Part shown: piece after piece, positions 27,234 to 36,178 of the stretch | How the letters are laid out: every line of letters starts with the position of its first letter | Position numbering within the stretch: position 1 is the first letter of the stretch | Assembly (NCBI RefSeq): GCF_020010905.1 | Contig: NZ_JAGJBY010000002.1 | Span: forward strand, 2,170,001 to 2,234,000 | From: Streptomyces acidiscabies | GTDB lineage: Bacteria > Actinomycetota > Actinomycetes > Streptomycetales > Streptomycetaceae | Reading direction: 5' to 3' | DNA: 64,000 nt | The notes under the pieces: model-generated | Told to the model about the DNA's origin: nothing | The model's database searches: none | Seen by the model: the letters and a program-made list of their open reading frames with translations, nothing else | Made by a program: the position numbers and the translations under genes

Positions 27234-27968
27234 GTGAAACGAGCAATTCCTGTTCTTGTCCTGTCCGTTGTCGGGCTGGTGCCGGTCTTCCGGTACGTGC
27301 CGGGCGTCGCGTCCTCGTCGGCCGGCAATAGCTCTGCGGCCTCTGCGCCTTCTTCTTCGGGTGTTGCGGGAACCGTTTTCTCCGGTACGACCATCCCGAC
27401 CGAGAAGGGGGACGTCCAGGTACAGATCACGTACCAGGGCGGGAAGATCAGCGCCGTCAAGATGCTGAAGCAGCCTGATCATCCGCAGACGACGGCCGCT
27501 GTGCCGAAGCTGGTGGCGGCGACGCTGAGTGCGCAGAGCGCGGACGTCGATACGGTGTCCGGGGCGACGATCACCAGTAACGGTTACAAGAAGTCGTTGC
27601 AGGCGGCGATCGATGCGCATGCGGCTTCTGTTTCTTCCGGGGCTTCTGCTGGGGCCGCTGCTCCTTCCGGGGCTTCTGCTGGGGCTTCCTCTGGGGCTGC
27701 CGCCTCTTCGTCGAAGGTCGTCGACGGGCCCACCGTCGGGACCGAGAAGGGTGATGTCCAGGTCCAGGTCACCTTCGACGGGGACGCGATCAGCGCCGTC
27801 AAGATGCTGAAGCAGCCGAACCATCCGCAGACCACGGCCGCCGTGCCGAAGCTCATTGCCGAGACGCTCGACGCGCAGAGCGCGGACATCGACACCGTGT
27901 CGGGTGCGACCATCACCAGTGACGGCTACAAGGAGTCGTTGCAGGCCGCGATCGACGCGAAGGGCTGA
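27234..27968 (+). CDS. Exported protein with two covalent FMN-binding domains
   Basis: A 244-aa protein with an N-terminal membrane anchor or signal (residues 1-27), a Ser/Ala linker, and two near-identical FMN_bind domains (about 52-128 and 166-243) joined by an Ala/Ser/Gly-rich linker. Each contains DTVSGAT (106-112 and 220-226), the consensus at whose final Thr ApbE attaches FMN by a phosphoester bond. The high identity of the two copies suggests a recent internal duplication. GTG start 27234 lies 11 bases after the preceding stop. It should shuttle electrons outside the cell membrane. Confidence 0.9.
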   Translation: MKRAIPVLVLSVVGLVPVFRYVPGVASSSAGNSSAASAPSSSGVAGTVFSGTTIPTEKGDVQVQITYQGGKISAVKMLKQPDHPQTTAAVPKLVAATLSAQSADVDTVSGATITSNGYKKSLQAAIDAHAASVSSGASAGAAAPSGASAGASSGAAASSSKVVDGPTVGTEKGDVQVQVTFDGDAISAVKMLKQPNHPQTTAAVPKLIAETLDAQSADIDTVSGATITSDGYKESLQAAIDAKG

Positions 27969-27971
27969 GCT

Positions 27972-28703
27972 GTGCACCGGGTCGAGCACGTCATGGGGTT
28001 TCCGGTCTCGCTGCGGATCGACGACGAGGAGGTTCCCGGGGGTCTCGGGGACGCCGTCTTCGACTGGCTGCGCGAGGTCGACGAGCGGTTCAGCCCGTTC
28101 AAGCCCGGCAGCGAGGTCTCGCGGTACGGGCGGGGCGAACTGTCCGACGGGGAGCTGAGCGCGGACCTCGTCGAGGTGCTCGGCCTGTGCGAGGAGTACC
28201 GGGTCGCCACGGGCGGGGCCTTCGACGTCCGGTTGCCCGGACGGGACTTCGACCCGTGCGCCGTGGTCAAGGGGTGGTCCGTGCAGCGCGCGGCCGAGCT
28301 GCTGACCGGCGCCGGGGTGCGGCGGTTCTGCCTCAACGCCGGGGGCGACGTCGTGGTGCGTGGCGGGCCCTGGCGGGTGGGGGTGCGGCATCCCGAGGTC
28401 GCCGATCAGCTGTGCGCCGTACTGGAGTTGAGCGAGGGGGCGGTGGCCACGTCCGCGCGGTACGAGCGGGGGGACCACATCATCGACGGGCGTACGGGGT
28501 TGCCGGCCGCCGGGCTCGACAGCCTGACGATCGTGGCGCCCTCGCTGACGCTGGCCGACACGGTCGCCACCGCCGCCTTCGCCATGGGGCGTGCGGGGGT
28601 CGAGTGGGCTGCCGGGCGGGAAGGGTGCGAGGTGTTCGCCGTGGTGGCGGGTGGGGAAGTGCTGCGTACCGCTGGGGTGCCTGTGGTGCCTGCGGTCGCG
28701 TGA
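27972..28703 (+). CDS. apbE: FAD:protein FMN transferase
   Basis: A 243-aa ApbE-family enzyme that transfers FMN from FAD to Thr in proteins such as the preceding gene product. Recognisable elements are MGFPVSLRI, ERFSPFKPGSEVSR, the FDPCAVVKGWSVQRA motif (usual form DPxGxxKG), LNAGGDVVV and the magnesium/FAD segment TSARYERGDHIID. It lacks a clear lipoprotein signal, so whether it acts inside or outside is unclear. GTG start 27972, three bases after the FMN-binding gene. Ends 12 bases before a strong terminator. Confidence 0.9.
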   Translation: MHRVEHVMGFPVSLRIDDEEVPGGLGDAVFDWLREVDERFSPFKPGSEVSRYGRGELSDGELSADLVEVLGLCEEYRVATGGAFDVRLPGRDFDPCAVVKGWSVQRAAELLTGAGVRRFCLNAGGDVVVRGGPWRVGVRHPEVADQLCAVLELSEGAVATSARYERGDHIIDGRTGLPAAGLDSLTIVAPSLTLADTVATAAFAMGRAGVEWAAGREGCEVFAVVAGGEVLRTAGVPVVPAVA

Positions 28704-28715
28704 ACGGGTGCGGGA

Positions 28716-28754
28716 ACGGGTGGGCCGCCGGATCGACTCCGGCGGCCCACCCGT
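28716..28754 (+). terminator. Intrinsic-type terminator after apbE
   Basis: ACGGGTGGGCCGCCGG (28716-28731) and CCGGCGGCCCACCCGT (28739-28754) form a perfect 16-bp stem with a seven-base loop just after the apbE stop, closing the flavinylation operon. Confidence 0.8.
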
Positions 28755-28880
28755 CTGTCCGGGGTGGGCGCACCGTGAGAATCAGCGGACTCGCAGGTGT
28801 GCCGCAGGAGGTTCGGGGCAGACGCCCAGCGACGCCCGCCGGATCGCGTCTCGTATGGCGAAATTCAGACAGTGGGCCCA

Positions 28881-28911
28881 TTGAAGAGATGCAACACAAG
28901 CGGTCTACACT
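28881..28911 (+). promoter_or_regulatory. Candidate promoter of the betaine-type ABC operon
   Basis: TTGAAG (28881-28886) and TACACT (28906-28911), spaced 19 bases, are the best sigma-70-like pair in the 226 bases between the apbE terminator and the ATPase gene. The predicted leader is about 60 nucleotides. Nothing else stands out in the gap. Confidence 0.4.
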
Positions 28912-28980
28912 CTCCCCGCAACGGCCCGACACGCGTCGGCAGCGGGCTGATTCGGCCAGACCCGAAGGGTGTTCGGCGTT

Positions 28981-30135
28981 TTGATACGGATAGATTCAGT
29001 CACCAAGCGGTACCCGGACGGCACCACAGCCGTCGACCGGCTCTCCCTGGAGATACCGGACCGCGCGATCACCGTCCTGGTCGGCCCCTCGGGCTGCGGC
29101 AAGACCACCACGCTGCGGATGATCAACCGGATGGTCGAGCCCAGCGAGGGCACGATCTCCATCGACGGTGTCGACACGCGTCAGCAGCCGGTCAACACCC
29201 TGCGCCGGGGGATGGGTTACGTCATCCAGAACGCCGGTCTCTTCCAGCACCGCACGATCCTCGACAACATCGCGACCGTGCCCCGCCTGTTGGGCGTGAG
29301 CAAGGCCGAATCCCGGGACCGCGCGCGGGAGTTGATGGGCCGCGTCGGACTCGACGCCACGCTCGCGAAGCGCTACCCGTACCAGCTCTCCGGCGGCCAG
29401 CAGCAGCGCGTCGGCGTGGCCCGCGCGCTCGCCGCCGATCCGCCCGTCCTGCTGATGGACGAGCCGTTCTCCGCCGTCGACCCCGTCGTCCGCAAGGGCC
29501 TCCAGGACGAACTCCTGCGCATCCAGGGCGAGTTGGGCAAGACCATCGTCTTCGTCACGCACGACATCGACGAGGCCGTGAAGCTCGGCACGATGGTCGC
29601 CGTGCTGCGTACGGGCGGCAAGCTCGCGCAGTTCGCGCCCCCGGCCGAGCTGCTCTCCGACCCCGCCGACGCGTTCGTCGAGGACTTCCTCGGCGCGGAC
29701 CGGGGCATCCGGCGCCTGTCCTTCTTCCCCGCCGCGGGGCTGGAGTTGAGCACCGGCCCGGTCGTCGCCGTCGACTCCAGCGCCGAGCAGCTCGCGGCAG
29801 CGGCGGGCGCGGGGGCGCCGTACCTCCTTGTAACGGGCATGGACGGCAAGCCACTTGGTTGGGGCGAGCCGGGCAAGCTGGTCGCGGGGCAGATCGACGC
29901 CGGTCAACTCCTGTCCTGCGGGCGCCCGTTCGTCGCCGGGACCGACTCGCTGCGGGCCGCGCTCGACTGCGCCGTGCTGTCGCCGACGGGGTGGGCGGTC
30001 GGCGTGGACGCGGAGGGGCGGGTCGCCGGGGTGGTCTCGCAGCAGGCCATCGGGGAGGCCATTCGCGGGGCGCACGAAGAGAGCGCCACCGAGGGTGCCG
30101 GCGCATCCGCCTCGGAGCCGAAGGTCCTGCGGTGA
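28981..30135 (+). CDS. Glycine betaine/choline-type ABC transporter ATPase
   Basis: A 384-aa ATPase: Walker A GPSGCGKTT, signature LSGGQQQRVGVARAL, Walker B LLMDEPFSAVD, H-loop VTHD, followed by a C-terminal extension (about 240-370) with a CBS-like segment as in OpuA/OpuC-type osmoprotectant importers. The TTG at 28981 gives the family N-terminus IRIDSVTKRYPDG and has GAAGGG 11 bases upstream; GTG 28969 is the alternative. Its stop overlaps the first permease start (GTGA). Confidence 0.87.
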   Translation: MIRIDSVTKRYPDGTTAVDRLSLEIPDRAITVLVGPSGCGKTTTLRMINRMVEPSEGTISIDGVDTRQQPVNTLRRGMGYVIQNAGLFQHRTILDNIATVPRLLGVSKAESRDRARELMGRVGLDATLAKRYPYQLSGGQQQRVGVARALAADPPVLLMDEPFSAVDPVVRKGLQDELLRIQGELGKTIVFVTHDIDEAVKLGTMVAVLRTGGKLAQFAPPAELLSDPADAFVEDFLGADRGIRRLSFFPAAGLELSTGPVVAVDSSAEQLAAAAGAGAPYLLVTGMDGKPLGWGEPGKLVAGQIDAGQLLSCGRPFVAGTDSLRAALDCAVLSPTGWAVGVDAEGRVAGVVSQQAIGEAIRGAHEESATEGAGASASEPKVLR

Positions 30136-30839
30136 GTTACTTCGACGGCTTCTTCGACATCCCCAGCGACCTCCAGCACAGCTGGCTCGGCCTCATCGGC
30201 CTCCACCTGCGCGAGGCGCTGCTCCCGGTCCTCGCCGGGCTCGTGATCGCGCTGCCGCTCGGGCAGCTCTGCGTACGGCTCAAGTGGCTGTACCCGCCGG
30301 TGCTCTGGGTGACGACGATCCTGTACGCGATCCCGTCGCTCGCCTTCTTCGTCGTCCTCATCGACTACACCGGCATGACCGAGCTGACCGTGATGATCCC
30401 GCTGACGGTCTACAGCCTCGTCGTGCTGGTCCCGGCGATCGTCGACGCGGTGCGGTCCGTGCCGCAGGAGACGCTCGCGGCGGCCACCGCGATGGGCTTC
30501 GGGCCCGTACGCCGGTACATCCAGGTGCAGTTGCCGATCGCCGTGCCCGCGATCATCGCCGGGCTGCGCGTCGCCGTTGCCTCCAGCATCTCCCTCGTCA
30601 GCGTCGGCACGCTCATCGGCAACCAGGGCGCGCTGGGGAACCTGCTGCACGACGCGAACATCTACAACCGCCCCGAGCTGGCCTGGAATTCGGTGCTGAC
30701 GTCGGCCGCGCTCGCGGTGATCGTGGACGCGCTGCTGGTCGGCCTGCGCACCCTGCTCACGCCGTGGATGCCGAAGAGCGGCTCACGCCGTCCGAGGCCC
30801 GAGACGGTTCCCGCCGCACTGGAGGACGCTGTCCGGTGA
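30132..30839 (+). CDS. Betaine-type ABC transporter permease 1
   Basis: A 235-aa permease with about five to six helices and the EAA-loop region (PQETLAAATAMGFGPVRRYIQVQLP) of OpuCB/ProW proteins. GTG start inside the preceding stop (GTGA) and a GTGA overlap with the next gene indicate tight coupling. The N-terminus reads SYFDGFFDIPSDLQHSW, typical of the actinobacterial OpuC-type pair. Confidence 0.9.
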   Translation: MSYFDGFFDIPSDLQHSWLGLIGLHLREALLPVLAGLVIALPLGQLCVRLKWLYPPVLWVTTILYAIPSLAFFVVLIDYTGMTELTVMIPLTVYSLVVLVPAIVDAVRSVPQETLAAATAMGFGPVRRYIQVQLPIAVPAIIAGLRVAVASSISLVSVGTLIGNQGALGNLLHDANIYNRPELAWNSVLTSAALAVIVDALLVGLRTLLTPWMPKSGSRRPRPETVPAALEDAVR

Positions 30840-31504
30840 ACGTCCTGCACTACATCAGCAACTTTTTCGAGAACGACGCCAACTGGAGCGGCTACGCGGG
30901 GATTCCGACGCGGCTGTGGGAGCACGTCCAGTACTCGCTGGAGGCGCTCGGGTACGCCGTCGTCGTCGGACTGCCGATCGGCCTCGTCACCGGGCACTTC
31001 GGACGGGGCGGCAACGCGCTCGCGTTCGTCGCGACGGCCGCCCGCGCGCTGCCGACGTTCGGGCTCCTCGTCCTTGCCACGATGATCATCGGCTTCGGCA
31101 TGCTGCCGGTGATGATCCCGCTGGTCATCCTCGCCGTCCCGCCGATCCTCGTCACCACGTACGAGGCGATGCGCTCGGTCGACCCGGCCCCCGTGGACGC
31201 CGCGCGCGGCATGGGCATGGGGGAGATCGGCATCCTCTTCCGCGTCGAACTCCCCGTCGCCCTCGGCCTGATCCTCAGCGGCATGCGCTCGGCGGCCATC
31301 CAGATCGTCTCGACGGCCACCATCGCCGCGTACGTCGGCCTAGGCGGCCTCGGCCGCTTCATCATCGACGGCCTCTACCAGCACGACTACGAGAAGGTCG
31401 TCGGCGGCGCCACCCTGGTCGCCTTCATGGCCCTCGCGACGCTGGGCCTGTTCTGGGCGGTGGCACGGTTCGCGGTGTCGCCGGGGGTGCGCCGAAGCGC
31501 GTAG
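30836..31504 (+). CDS. Betaine-type ABC transporter permease 2
   Basis: A 222-aa permease homologous to the previous one, with EAA region DAARGMGMGEIGILFRVELP and a helix containing IQIVSTATIAAYVGLGGLGRFI, the conserved core of OpuCB/CD proteins. GTG start overlaps the preceding stop. The operon ends here at a strong bidirectional hairpin; the cognate binding protein is encoded 5 kb downstream. Confidence 0.9.
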   Translation: MNVLHYISNFFENDANWSGYAGIPTRLWEHVQYSLEALGYAVVVGLPIGLVTGHFGRGGNALAFVATAARALPTFGLLVLATMIIGFGMLPVMIPLVILAVPPILVTTYEAMRSVDPAPVDAARGMGMGEIGILFRVELPVALGLILSGMRSAAIQIVSTATIAAYVGLGGLGRFIIDGLYQHDYEKVVGGATLVAFMALATLGLFWAVARFAVSPGVRRSA

Positions 31505-31520
31505 CAACCGGTTGCAGCAA

Positions 31521-31552
31521 CAGAGGGCGGTACCTCCCGGTACCGCCCTCTG
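31521..31552. terminator. Bidirectional terminator between convergent genes
   Basis: CAGAGGGCGGTACC (31521-31534) and GGTACCGCCCTCTG (31539-31552) form a perfect 14-bp stem with a TCCC loop, between the permease and the convergent Rid-family gene. Confidence 0.82.
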
Positions 31553-31559
31553 TGCCGTC

Positions 31560-31967
31560 TCAGACCGGCCGTACGGCGACGGCGTCGACCTCGAACAGCA
31601 TCCCCGGCAGCGCGAGCGAGGCCACGCCGTTCAGGGTCTGCGCCGGGAGGCGGTCGCCGAAGCGGGCGTGCAGGACTTTGCCGAGCGCCTGGAGCTTGTC
31701 GGCGTCGTGGTCCACGACGAACGTACCGAGCCTGACGACGTGCTGGAGACCGAGGCCGACCGCCGCGAGCGCCGACTCCAGCCGCGTGAAGGCGAGTTCG
31801 GCCTGCGTCGCGAAGTCGCCGGGGACCGGGGAGCCGGTCTCGTCGGAGGCGTACTGCCCGGCGACGAAGACGAGTTCGCCGGGCGCCGAGACGACATGGC
31901 TGTAGCCGAACGGGGTCGGGTCGTGCAGGGCCGGCGGGTTGGTGATCGTACGGACGTCGTTGCTCAT
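31560..31967 (-). CDS. Rid-family (YjgF) protein lacking the RidA arginine
   Basis: A 135-aa trimer-type protein of the YjgF/YER057c/UK114 fold (FGYSHVVSAPGELVFVAGQ, ATQAELAFTRLESALAAVG). RidA enzymes hydrolyse reactive enamine/imine intermediates using an Arg in a PARS motif; here the aligned stretch is PAQTLNG, so that Arg is Gln. This places it in a non-RidA Rid subgroup with unknown activity. The family assignment is firm; function is not. Convergent with the ABC permease gene; 37 bases from the conservon. Confidence 0.85.
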   Translation of the reverse strand: MSNDVRTITNPPALHDPTPFGYSHVVSAPGELVFVAGQYASDETGSPVPGDFATQAELAFTRLESALAAVGLGLQHVVRLGTFVVDHDADKLQALGKVLHARFGDRLPAQTLNGVASLALPGMLFEVDAVAVRPV

Positions 31968-32004
31968 GTCCGGGCCAACCCCCGCCGCTCGCCCGGCTAT
32001 TCCC

Positions 32005-32604
32005 TCAGCCCTCCGTACGGGCCAGCGCCTGTTCCAGGACGATCAGCAACGCGTCGCGTACCGAGCCCCGTTCGCGGGCGTCGAAGACCAGGAGCGGGAC
32101 GCCGTCCGTGACGTCCAGGGCCCAGCGGACCTCGTCCAGGGTGTGTTCGACCTTGCCGTCGAAGGCGTTGATGGCGACCGCGAAGGGGATCCGGCGGTGC
32201 TCGAAGTAGTCGACGGCCGCGTAACAGTCGTCCAGGCGGCGGGTGTCGACGATGACGAGGCCGCCGATCGCGCCCTCGACGATGTCGTCCCACATGAAGC
32301 CGAAGCGCTCCTGGCCCGGCGTACCGAACAGGTAGAGCTTCAGCGTCGGGTCGATGGTGATGCAGCCGAAGTCCATCGCGACCGTGGTCGTCGTCTTGCG
32401 CGGCGTGTGCGACAAGTCGTCGACCCCCGCCGCGACTTCGGTGATCGCCGCCTCGGTGGTGAGCGGCTCGATCTCGGAGATCGAGCCGACGGCGGTGGTC
32501 TTGCCCACCCCGAAGCCGCCCGCGATCACCAACTTCACCGGCAGCGGCGGCCGTTCGACGGCGACCGCGCCGACGGCGCTGGTGAACGGTTCAGTCGGAG
32601 TCAC
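32005..32604 (-). CDS. Conservon Ras-like GTPase (CvnD type)
   Basis: A 199-aa small GTPase with G1 GGFGVGKTT (29-37), a TTTTVAMDFGCI switch region, FGTPGQERF as G3, and AINAFDG as the G4-like element. GTG start 32604 overlaps the DUF742 gene by 14 bases. In conservons the GTPase binds the roadblock/DUF742 proteins and the membrane kinase in a complex likened to eukaryotic G-protein systems. A perfect 12-bp-arm palindrome in the coding sequence (32464-32488) is probably codon-driven. Confidence 0.9.
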   Translation of the reverse strand: MTPTEPFTSAVGAVAVERPPLPVKLVIAGGFGVGKTTAVGSISEIEPLTTEAAITEVAAGVDDLSHTPRKTTTTVAMDFGCITIDPTLKLYLFGTPGQERFGFMWDDIVEGAIGGLVIVDTRRLDDCYAAVDYFEHRRIPFAVAINAFDGKVEHTLDEVRWALDVTDGVPLLVFDARERGSVRDALLIVLEQALARTEG

Positions 32605-33019
32605 GGAGTACCCCCCGGGAGTCGGGGATGGCCCGCAGGCCATCGATAACCCTGCGCAGGACGGACGCGTCATGGATCGCGCCGGAGTCCGGTACATGCA
32701 CCGTCAGATGACCTGCCGCGCGCAGATCCTCGGCGAGGACCCGCACCACGTTCAGATGCAGCCGCAGCCGCGCCGCGATCTCCGCGATGGACTGCGGCCG
32801 ACGGCACGCGGCGATGATGTCGTGCTGTTCGAAGGAGAGCCGGTCGAGGACGGCGAGCCCGCCAGCCGTGGCCACCACCTGCGTCTCCACGGGCATCGCC
32901 CGCGCGGACGCGGCCGACCCGGCCACCCGGCCGGCGGTGACCAGGAACGGCCGCACGGCGGAGGGCGGACGCGCCGCGCCGTCCTCTCCGGCGCCCTGCG
33001 GGGTGCGCCCGTCCGCCAT
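32591..33019 (-). CDS. Conservon DUF742 protein (CvnC type)
   Basis: A 142-aa protein with the DUF742 core: VRPFLVTAGR, LSFEQHDIIAACRRPQSIAEIAARL, LNVVRVLAEDLRAAGHLTVH. The winged-helix-like segment may mediate protein or DNA contact. Third gene of the four-gene conservon, overlapping the GTPase gene. Confidence 0.9.
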   Translation of the reverse strand: MADGRTPQGAGEDGAARPPSAVRPFLVTAGRVAGSAASARAMPVETQVVATAGGLAVLDRLSFEQHDIIAACRRPQSIAEIAARLRLHLNVVRVLAEDLRAAGHLTVHVPDSGAIHDASVLRRVIDGLRAIPDSRGVLRDSD

Positions 33020-33056
33020 CTTCGCCTGCTCTTCTCTTCTGGCGTACCGGCCGGTG

Positions 33057-33563
33057 TCAGCGGGTCCGGCTCGGACGCCGGCCCTGCTGGCTCTGCTTGG
33101 CGGCGCCCACGGTGTTCTTCAGCTCAAGGACCAGCTGCGGGCTGAGCGCGCTGCCCGCCCGGTTCGCGAACACCGTCATCTCGTAGGCGATGTTGCCGAG
33201 CTTCGCCTCCTTGTCGGTGACGACGCCGAGGACCGCGCCGCTGCCGACCGAGGAGACCAGCACATGGCCGCCCTCCAGGTCGATGATGACCTTGTTCAGC
33301 CCGCCCAGACCGTAGTTGCCGGAGGCCCCGGCGGCCAGCGAGGTGATGCCGGAGACGATCGCCGCGAGCCGCTCGGAGTCCGCGTGCTCACGCAGCTCGG
33401 AGACGGCTATCAGCAGTCCGTCCGAGGACACGGCGATGGCGTCGACGACGCCCGCGGTCTCGGTGGCGAAACGATTGAGCAGCCAGGTGAAGTCGGCTGC
33501 GGCGGCCCGCAGATCGGTCGGCGTGGCCTCACCCGCGGGGGTGTCACCTGTCGACGTGCTCAC
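33057..33563 (-). CDS. Conservon roadblock/LC7 protein (CvnB type)
   Basis: A 168-aa protein with a roadblock/LC7 domain (DFTWLLNRFATETAGVVDAI, VSSDGLLIAVS, GGHVLVSSVGSGAVLGVV), a likely GTPase-activating or scaffold partner of the Ras-like protein. GTG start overlaps the stop of the sensor gene by four bases; 37 bases separate it from the DUF742 gene. Confidence 0.92.
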   Translation of the reverse strand: MSTSTGDTPAGEATPTDLRAAAADFTWLLNRFATETAGVVDAIAVSSDGLLIAVSELREHADSERLAAIVSGITSLAAGASGNYGLGGLNKVIIDLEGGHVLVSSVGSGAVLGVVTDKEAKLGNIAYEMTVFANRAGSALSPQLVLELKNTVGAAKQSQQGRRPSRTR

Positions 33564-36178
33564 TGCTCGGCTCCTTCCGGAAGGTGTTTCTGGTGGTGCA
33601 TGGGGTTCCGGTCGTCGGTGGGGGGTCGGCGGCTCGGCACATCGTCGTGCGTAAACGCTTTCTGTTTCGTTTCCGGACCATTCTCTCCGGAACGGACCCC
33701 TCCGGTGAAGGGGGCCGTGGTCTCCGCCGTATCGGCGTTCGCACGCGCCACCGCCTCCTCGAACTCGTCCAGCGTGTCACGGACGGCGTCCGCGTCGGCG
33801 GGACGGGAGGCACGCGCGCCCTGCTGCGCGGCGGCGTCCACGGTCGTCCGCAGGGTCGCGCCCCGCACCCGCCGCTTGAGCGGCCTCGGACCGTCGGCCG
33901 GTACGGGCTCCTCCGAGCGGGCCCGGGGGATGAACGGGGCGGGGGCCTCGGCGGGTTGAGTGGTACGGCGGGGCAGCGTGGGGTCTTCGGCACCGGCTTC
34001 GGTGAGTGGTGAAGTCCGGTCGGGAGACGCGCCGTTGAGGCCGGGCGCGTCGAGCGGGAGCGGGGTCGTGGAAACCGGCTCCGCGCCATGTCCGTCGTCC
34101 GTCCCCACAGACCTCTCCGTGCTCGTTCGTCCCGCCTCCCCGGCACCTGCCCCCGAACTCCCGCGGGAAACCAGGGGCCCCGGCGCGACCACCGGCGGCT
34201 CCTCGCCGCTCAGCGTCAGCAACAGCGTCGACGGCAGCGCCACTTCGGCGGTGAGACCGCCACCGGGCGTACGGGAGAGGGTGACCTCGATCTCCCAGCG
34301 CCGCGCGAGGGCGCCGACGACGAACAGGCCGAGCACCTTCGTCGGTACGAGGTCGAGCCGCTCGCGCCGCACCAGCCGGGCGTTCTCCTCGGCCAGCCGC
34401 TCGGCGCTCATCCCGAGCCCGTGGTCGACGACCGTGATGGACGCGCCCTCGGAGTGCGTGCGGACGGCGACCTCGACCGGCGAGTCGGCGGGCGAGAACG
34501 ACACCGCGTTCTCCAGGAGTTCGGCCACCATCAGCGTGAGGTCGCCGATGATGTCGGGCTCGATCATCACCTCGGACGCGGCCCGCAGTTCGACGCGCTG
34601 GTACCCCTCGATCTGCCCGAGCGCGGCCCGCACGACGTTGGTGAGCGCGGCCGGCCCCGAGTCGAGGACGGTCTCGCGGATCCCGGCGAGCAGCATCAGG
34701 CTGTCGGCGTTGCGGCGCAGACGGACGGCGATGTGGTCGATGGAGTAGAGGCGTTCGAGCAGCGCCGGGTCGGTCTCGCCGCGCTCCACCGCGTCGATCA
34801 GCGTGAGCTGACGGGTCGTCAAGTTGCTGACGCGGCGCCCCACGTTGCCGAACATCTCGGCGACGTTGCGACGGCTGAGGACCTGACGCTCCAGCAGCGC
34901 GGCGGCCGTCGTCTGGACGTTGTTGAACGCCTCGGCCAGCTCACCGATCTCGTCGTTCGCCGTGACCGGCAGCTCACGCAGGCGCGGCGAGCCGCTCTCC
35001 TCCGCGTCGTCGTCGGCGACACGCGCCAGCTCCCGCCCGGCGACGTCCGCGACCTCGCGCGCGGCGCCGGTCAGAGCCAGCACCGGCCGGACGACCGAGC
35101 GCCGGACCAGCACCGAGAACGCGATCCACAGGATGAACCCGATCACCGCGAGGTTCAGCAGCAGCGTGACGCGCCAACGGGCGCTGCTCGCCGCGTCGTC
35201 GGCGCGGTCGGCGATCTGGCCGATCAGGGAGTCGGTGATCTTCAGCCGGTTGTCGGCCTGTTGCTGGTAGTCGCCGTACGCGCTCAGCGCCTGGCGCAGC
35301 GAGGTGCGCAGCGCGGCGGTCGTCGTCGCCTGCAACGAGCTGGGGTCGACGGAGAGTTCGGCGTAGTGCTGGTCGATGGCGGCCTGCGCCGTGTTGTGCT
35401 CGATGCCGCCGAGCTCGTCGGACTGCGCGGCGGTCGCGAACCGGTTGAACCGGTCGGTCTGGTATGTGTACACCTCGTAGGCGCCGACCGCGCCGGTGAA
35501 CTCGATGAGCGCGTTGCTGTCCCCGGTCAGCGCCGAGAACACGCCCGTCTCGAAGGCGCCGTGCGCCGCGTCCGCGCGCAGCAGGGAGTCCAGCAGGTTG
35601 CCGGTGAACGTCGTCGCCAGTGCCGAGTTGCGGTCCAGGCCGAGGCCGTCGATGAGGGCGCGCGCCGCGCCCGTGTACGCCGGGTCGATGTTGTCGGCGG
35701 GCAGATAGCCCTGCTCGATCGTCGACCTGAGCCCCCCGAGGCCCTCGATCTCGCGCAGCGCCTGGGACTCGCCGGCCGGCAGCCGCCCGCCGAAGGCGTC
35801 GCGCACCGTCGTCACCTGGTTGTCCACCTTGACCTGCGCCACCCGGTAGGGGTCGGCCGAGGGGGTGCCGCCGTCGAAGGACGCCTCGTGACGCACCGAC
35901 AGCAGGATCGCCTGCTGGTGCTCGGCCTCCACCAGCGAGACCAGCTTGGCCACTTGGGCGCTGTCGCGCACCAACTGGGCGGCTTCCTCGGCCCGTTGGG
36001 ACTCCTGGAGCAGGTCCGTGATCACGTACGTCAGCAGGACGGCGATCACCGCGAGCGGCAGGCCGACGAGGACGTTGAGCTTGCGCTGGAAGGGCCACCG
36101 GTCGGCGAGGGCCCGCAGCCCACGAGGGCCGGGCGCTGGGGCCGGCCGGGTGGGCGCGTCCACCTCGTTCGTGGACAC
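33560..36178 (-). CDS. Conservon sensor histidine-kinase-like protein (CvnA type)
   Basis: An 872-aa protein from GTG 36178, four bases after an AGGAGG site; an earlier in-frame start at 36220 is not favoured. Features: a cytosolic Pro-rich tip, helix near 33-55, a long extracytoplasmic nitrate-sensor-like (NIT) region, helix near 340-360, HAMP, a dimerisation helix (LSRRNVAEMFGNVGRRVSNL) and an HATPase_c domain (LLENAVSFSPADSPVEV, VVDHGLGM). It has no classical HisKA His motif, as is usual for CvnA. The C-terminal 200 residues are low-complexity and Pro/Ser/Arg-rich. Confidence 0.9.
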   Translation of the reverse strand: MSTNEVDAPTRPAPAPGPRGLRALADRWPFQRKLNVLVGLPLAVIAVLLTYVITDLLQESQRAEEAAQLVRDSAQVAKLVSLVEAEHQQAILLSVRHEASFDGGTPSADPYRVAQVKVDNQVTTVRDAFGGRLPAGESQALREIEGLGGLRSTIEQGYLPADNIDPAYTGAARALIDGLGLDRNSALATTFTGNLLDSLLRADAAHGAFETGVFSALTGDSNALIEFTGAVGAYEVYTYQTDRFNRFATAAQSDELGGIEHNTAQAAIDQHYAELSVDPSSLQATTTAALRTSLRQALSAYGDYQQQADNRLKITDSLIGQIADRADDAASSARWRVTLLLNLAVIGFILWIAFSVLVRRSVVRPVLALTGAAREVADVAGRELARVADDDAEESGSPRLRELPVTANDEIGELAEAFNNVQTTAAALLERQVLSRRNVAEMFGNVGRRVSNLTTRQLTLIDAVERGETDPALLERLYSIDHIAVRLRRNADSLMLLAGIRETVLDSGPAALTNVVRAALGQIEGYQRVELRAASEVMIEPDIIGDLTLMVAELLENAVSFSPADSPVEVAVRTHSEGASITVVDHGLGMSAERLAEENARLVRRERLDLVPTKVLGLFVVGALARRWEIEVTLSRTPGGGLTAEVALPSTLLLTLSGEEPPVVAPGPLVSRGSSGAGAGEAGRTSTERSVGTDDGHGAEPVSTTPLPLDAPGLNGASPDRTSPLTEAGAEDPTLPRRTTQPAEAPAPFIPRARSEEPVPADGPRPLKRRVRGATLRTTVDAAAQQGARASRPADADAVRDTLDEFEEAVARANADTAETTAPFTGGVRSGENGPETKQKAFTHDDVPSRRPPTDDRNPMHHQKHLPEGAEQ

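Noticed and set aside
32464-32488. Perfect palindrome with 12-bp arms and one-base centre
   Set aside because: It lies inside the conservon GTPase gene over the conserved SISEIEP segment. Codon choice explains it adequately and no regulatory position is evident.
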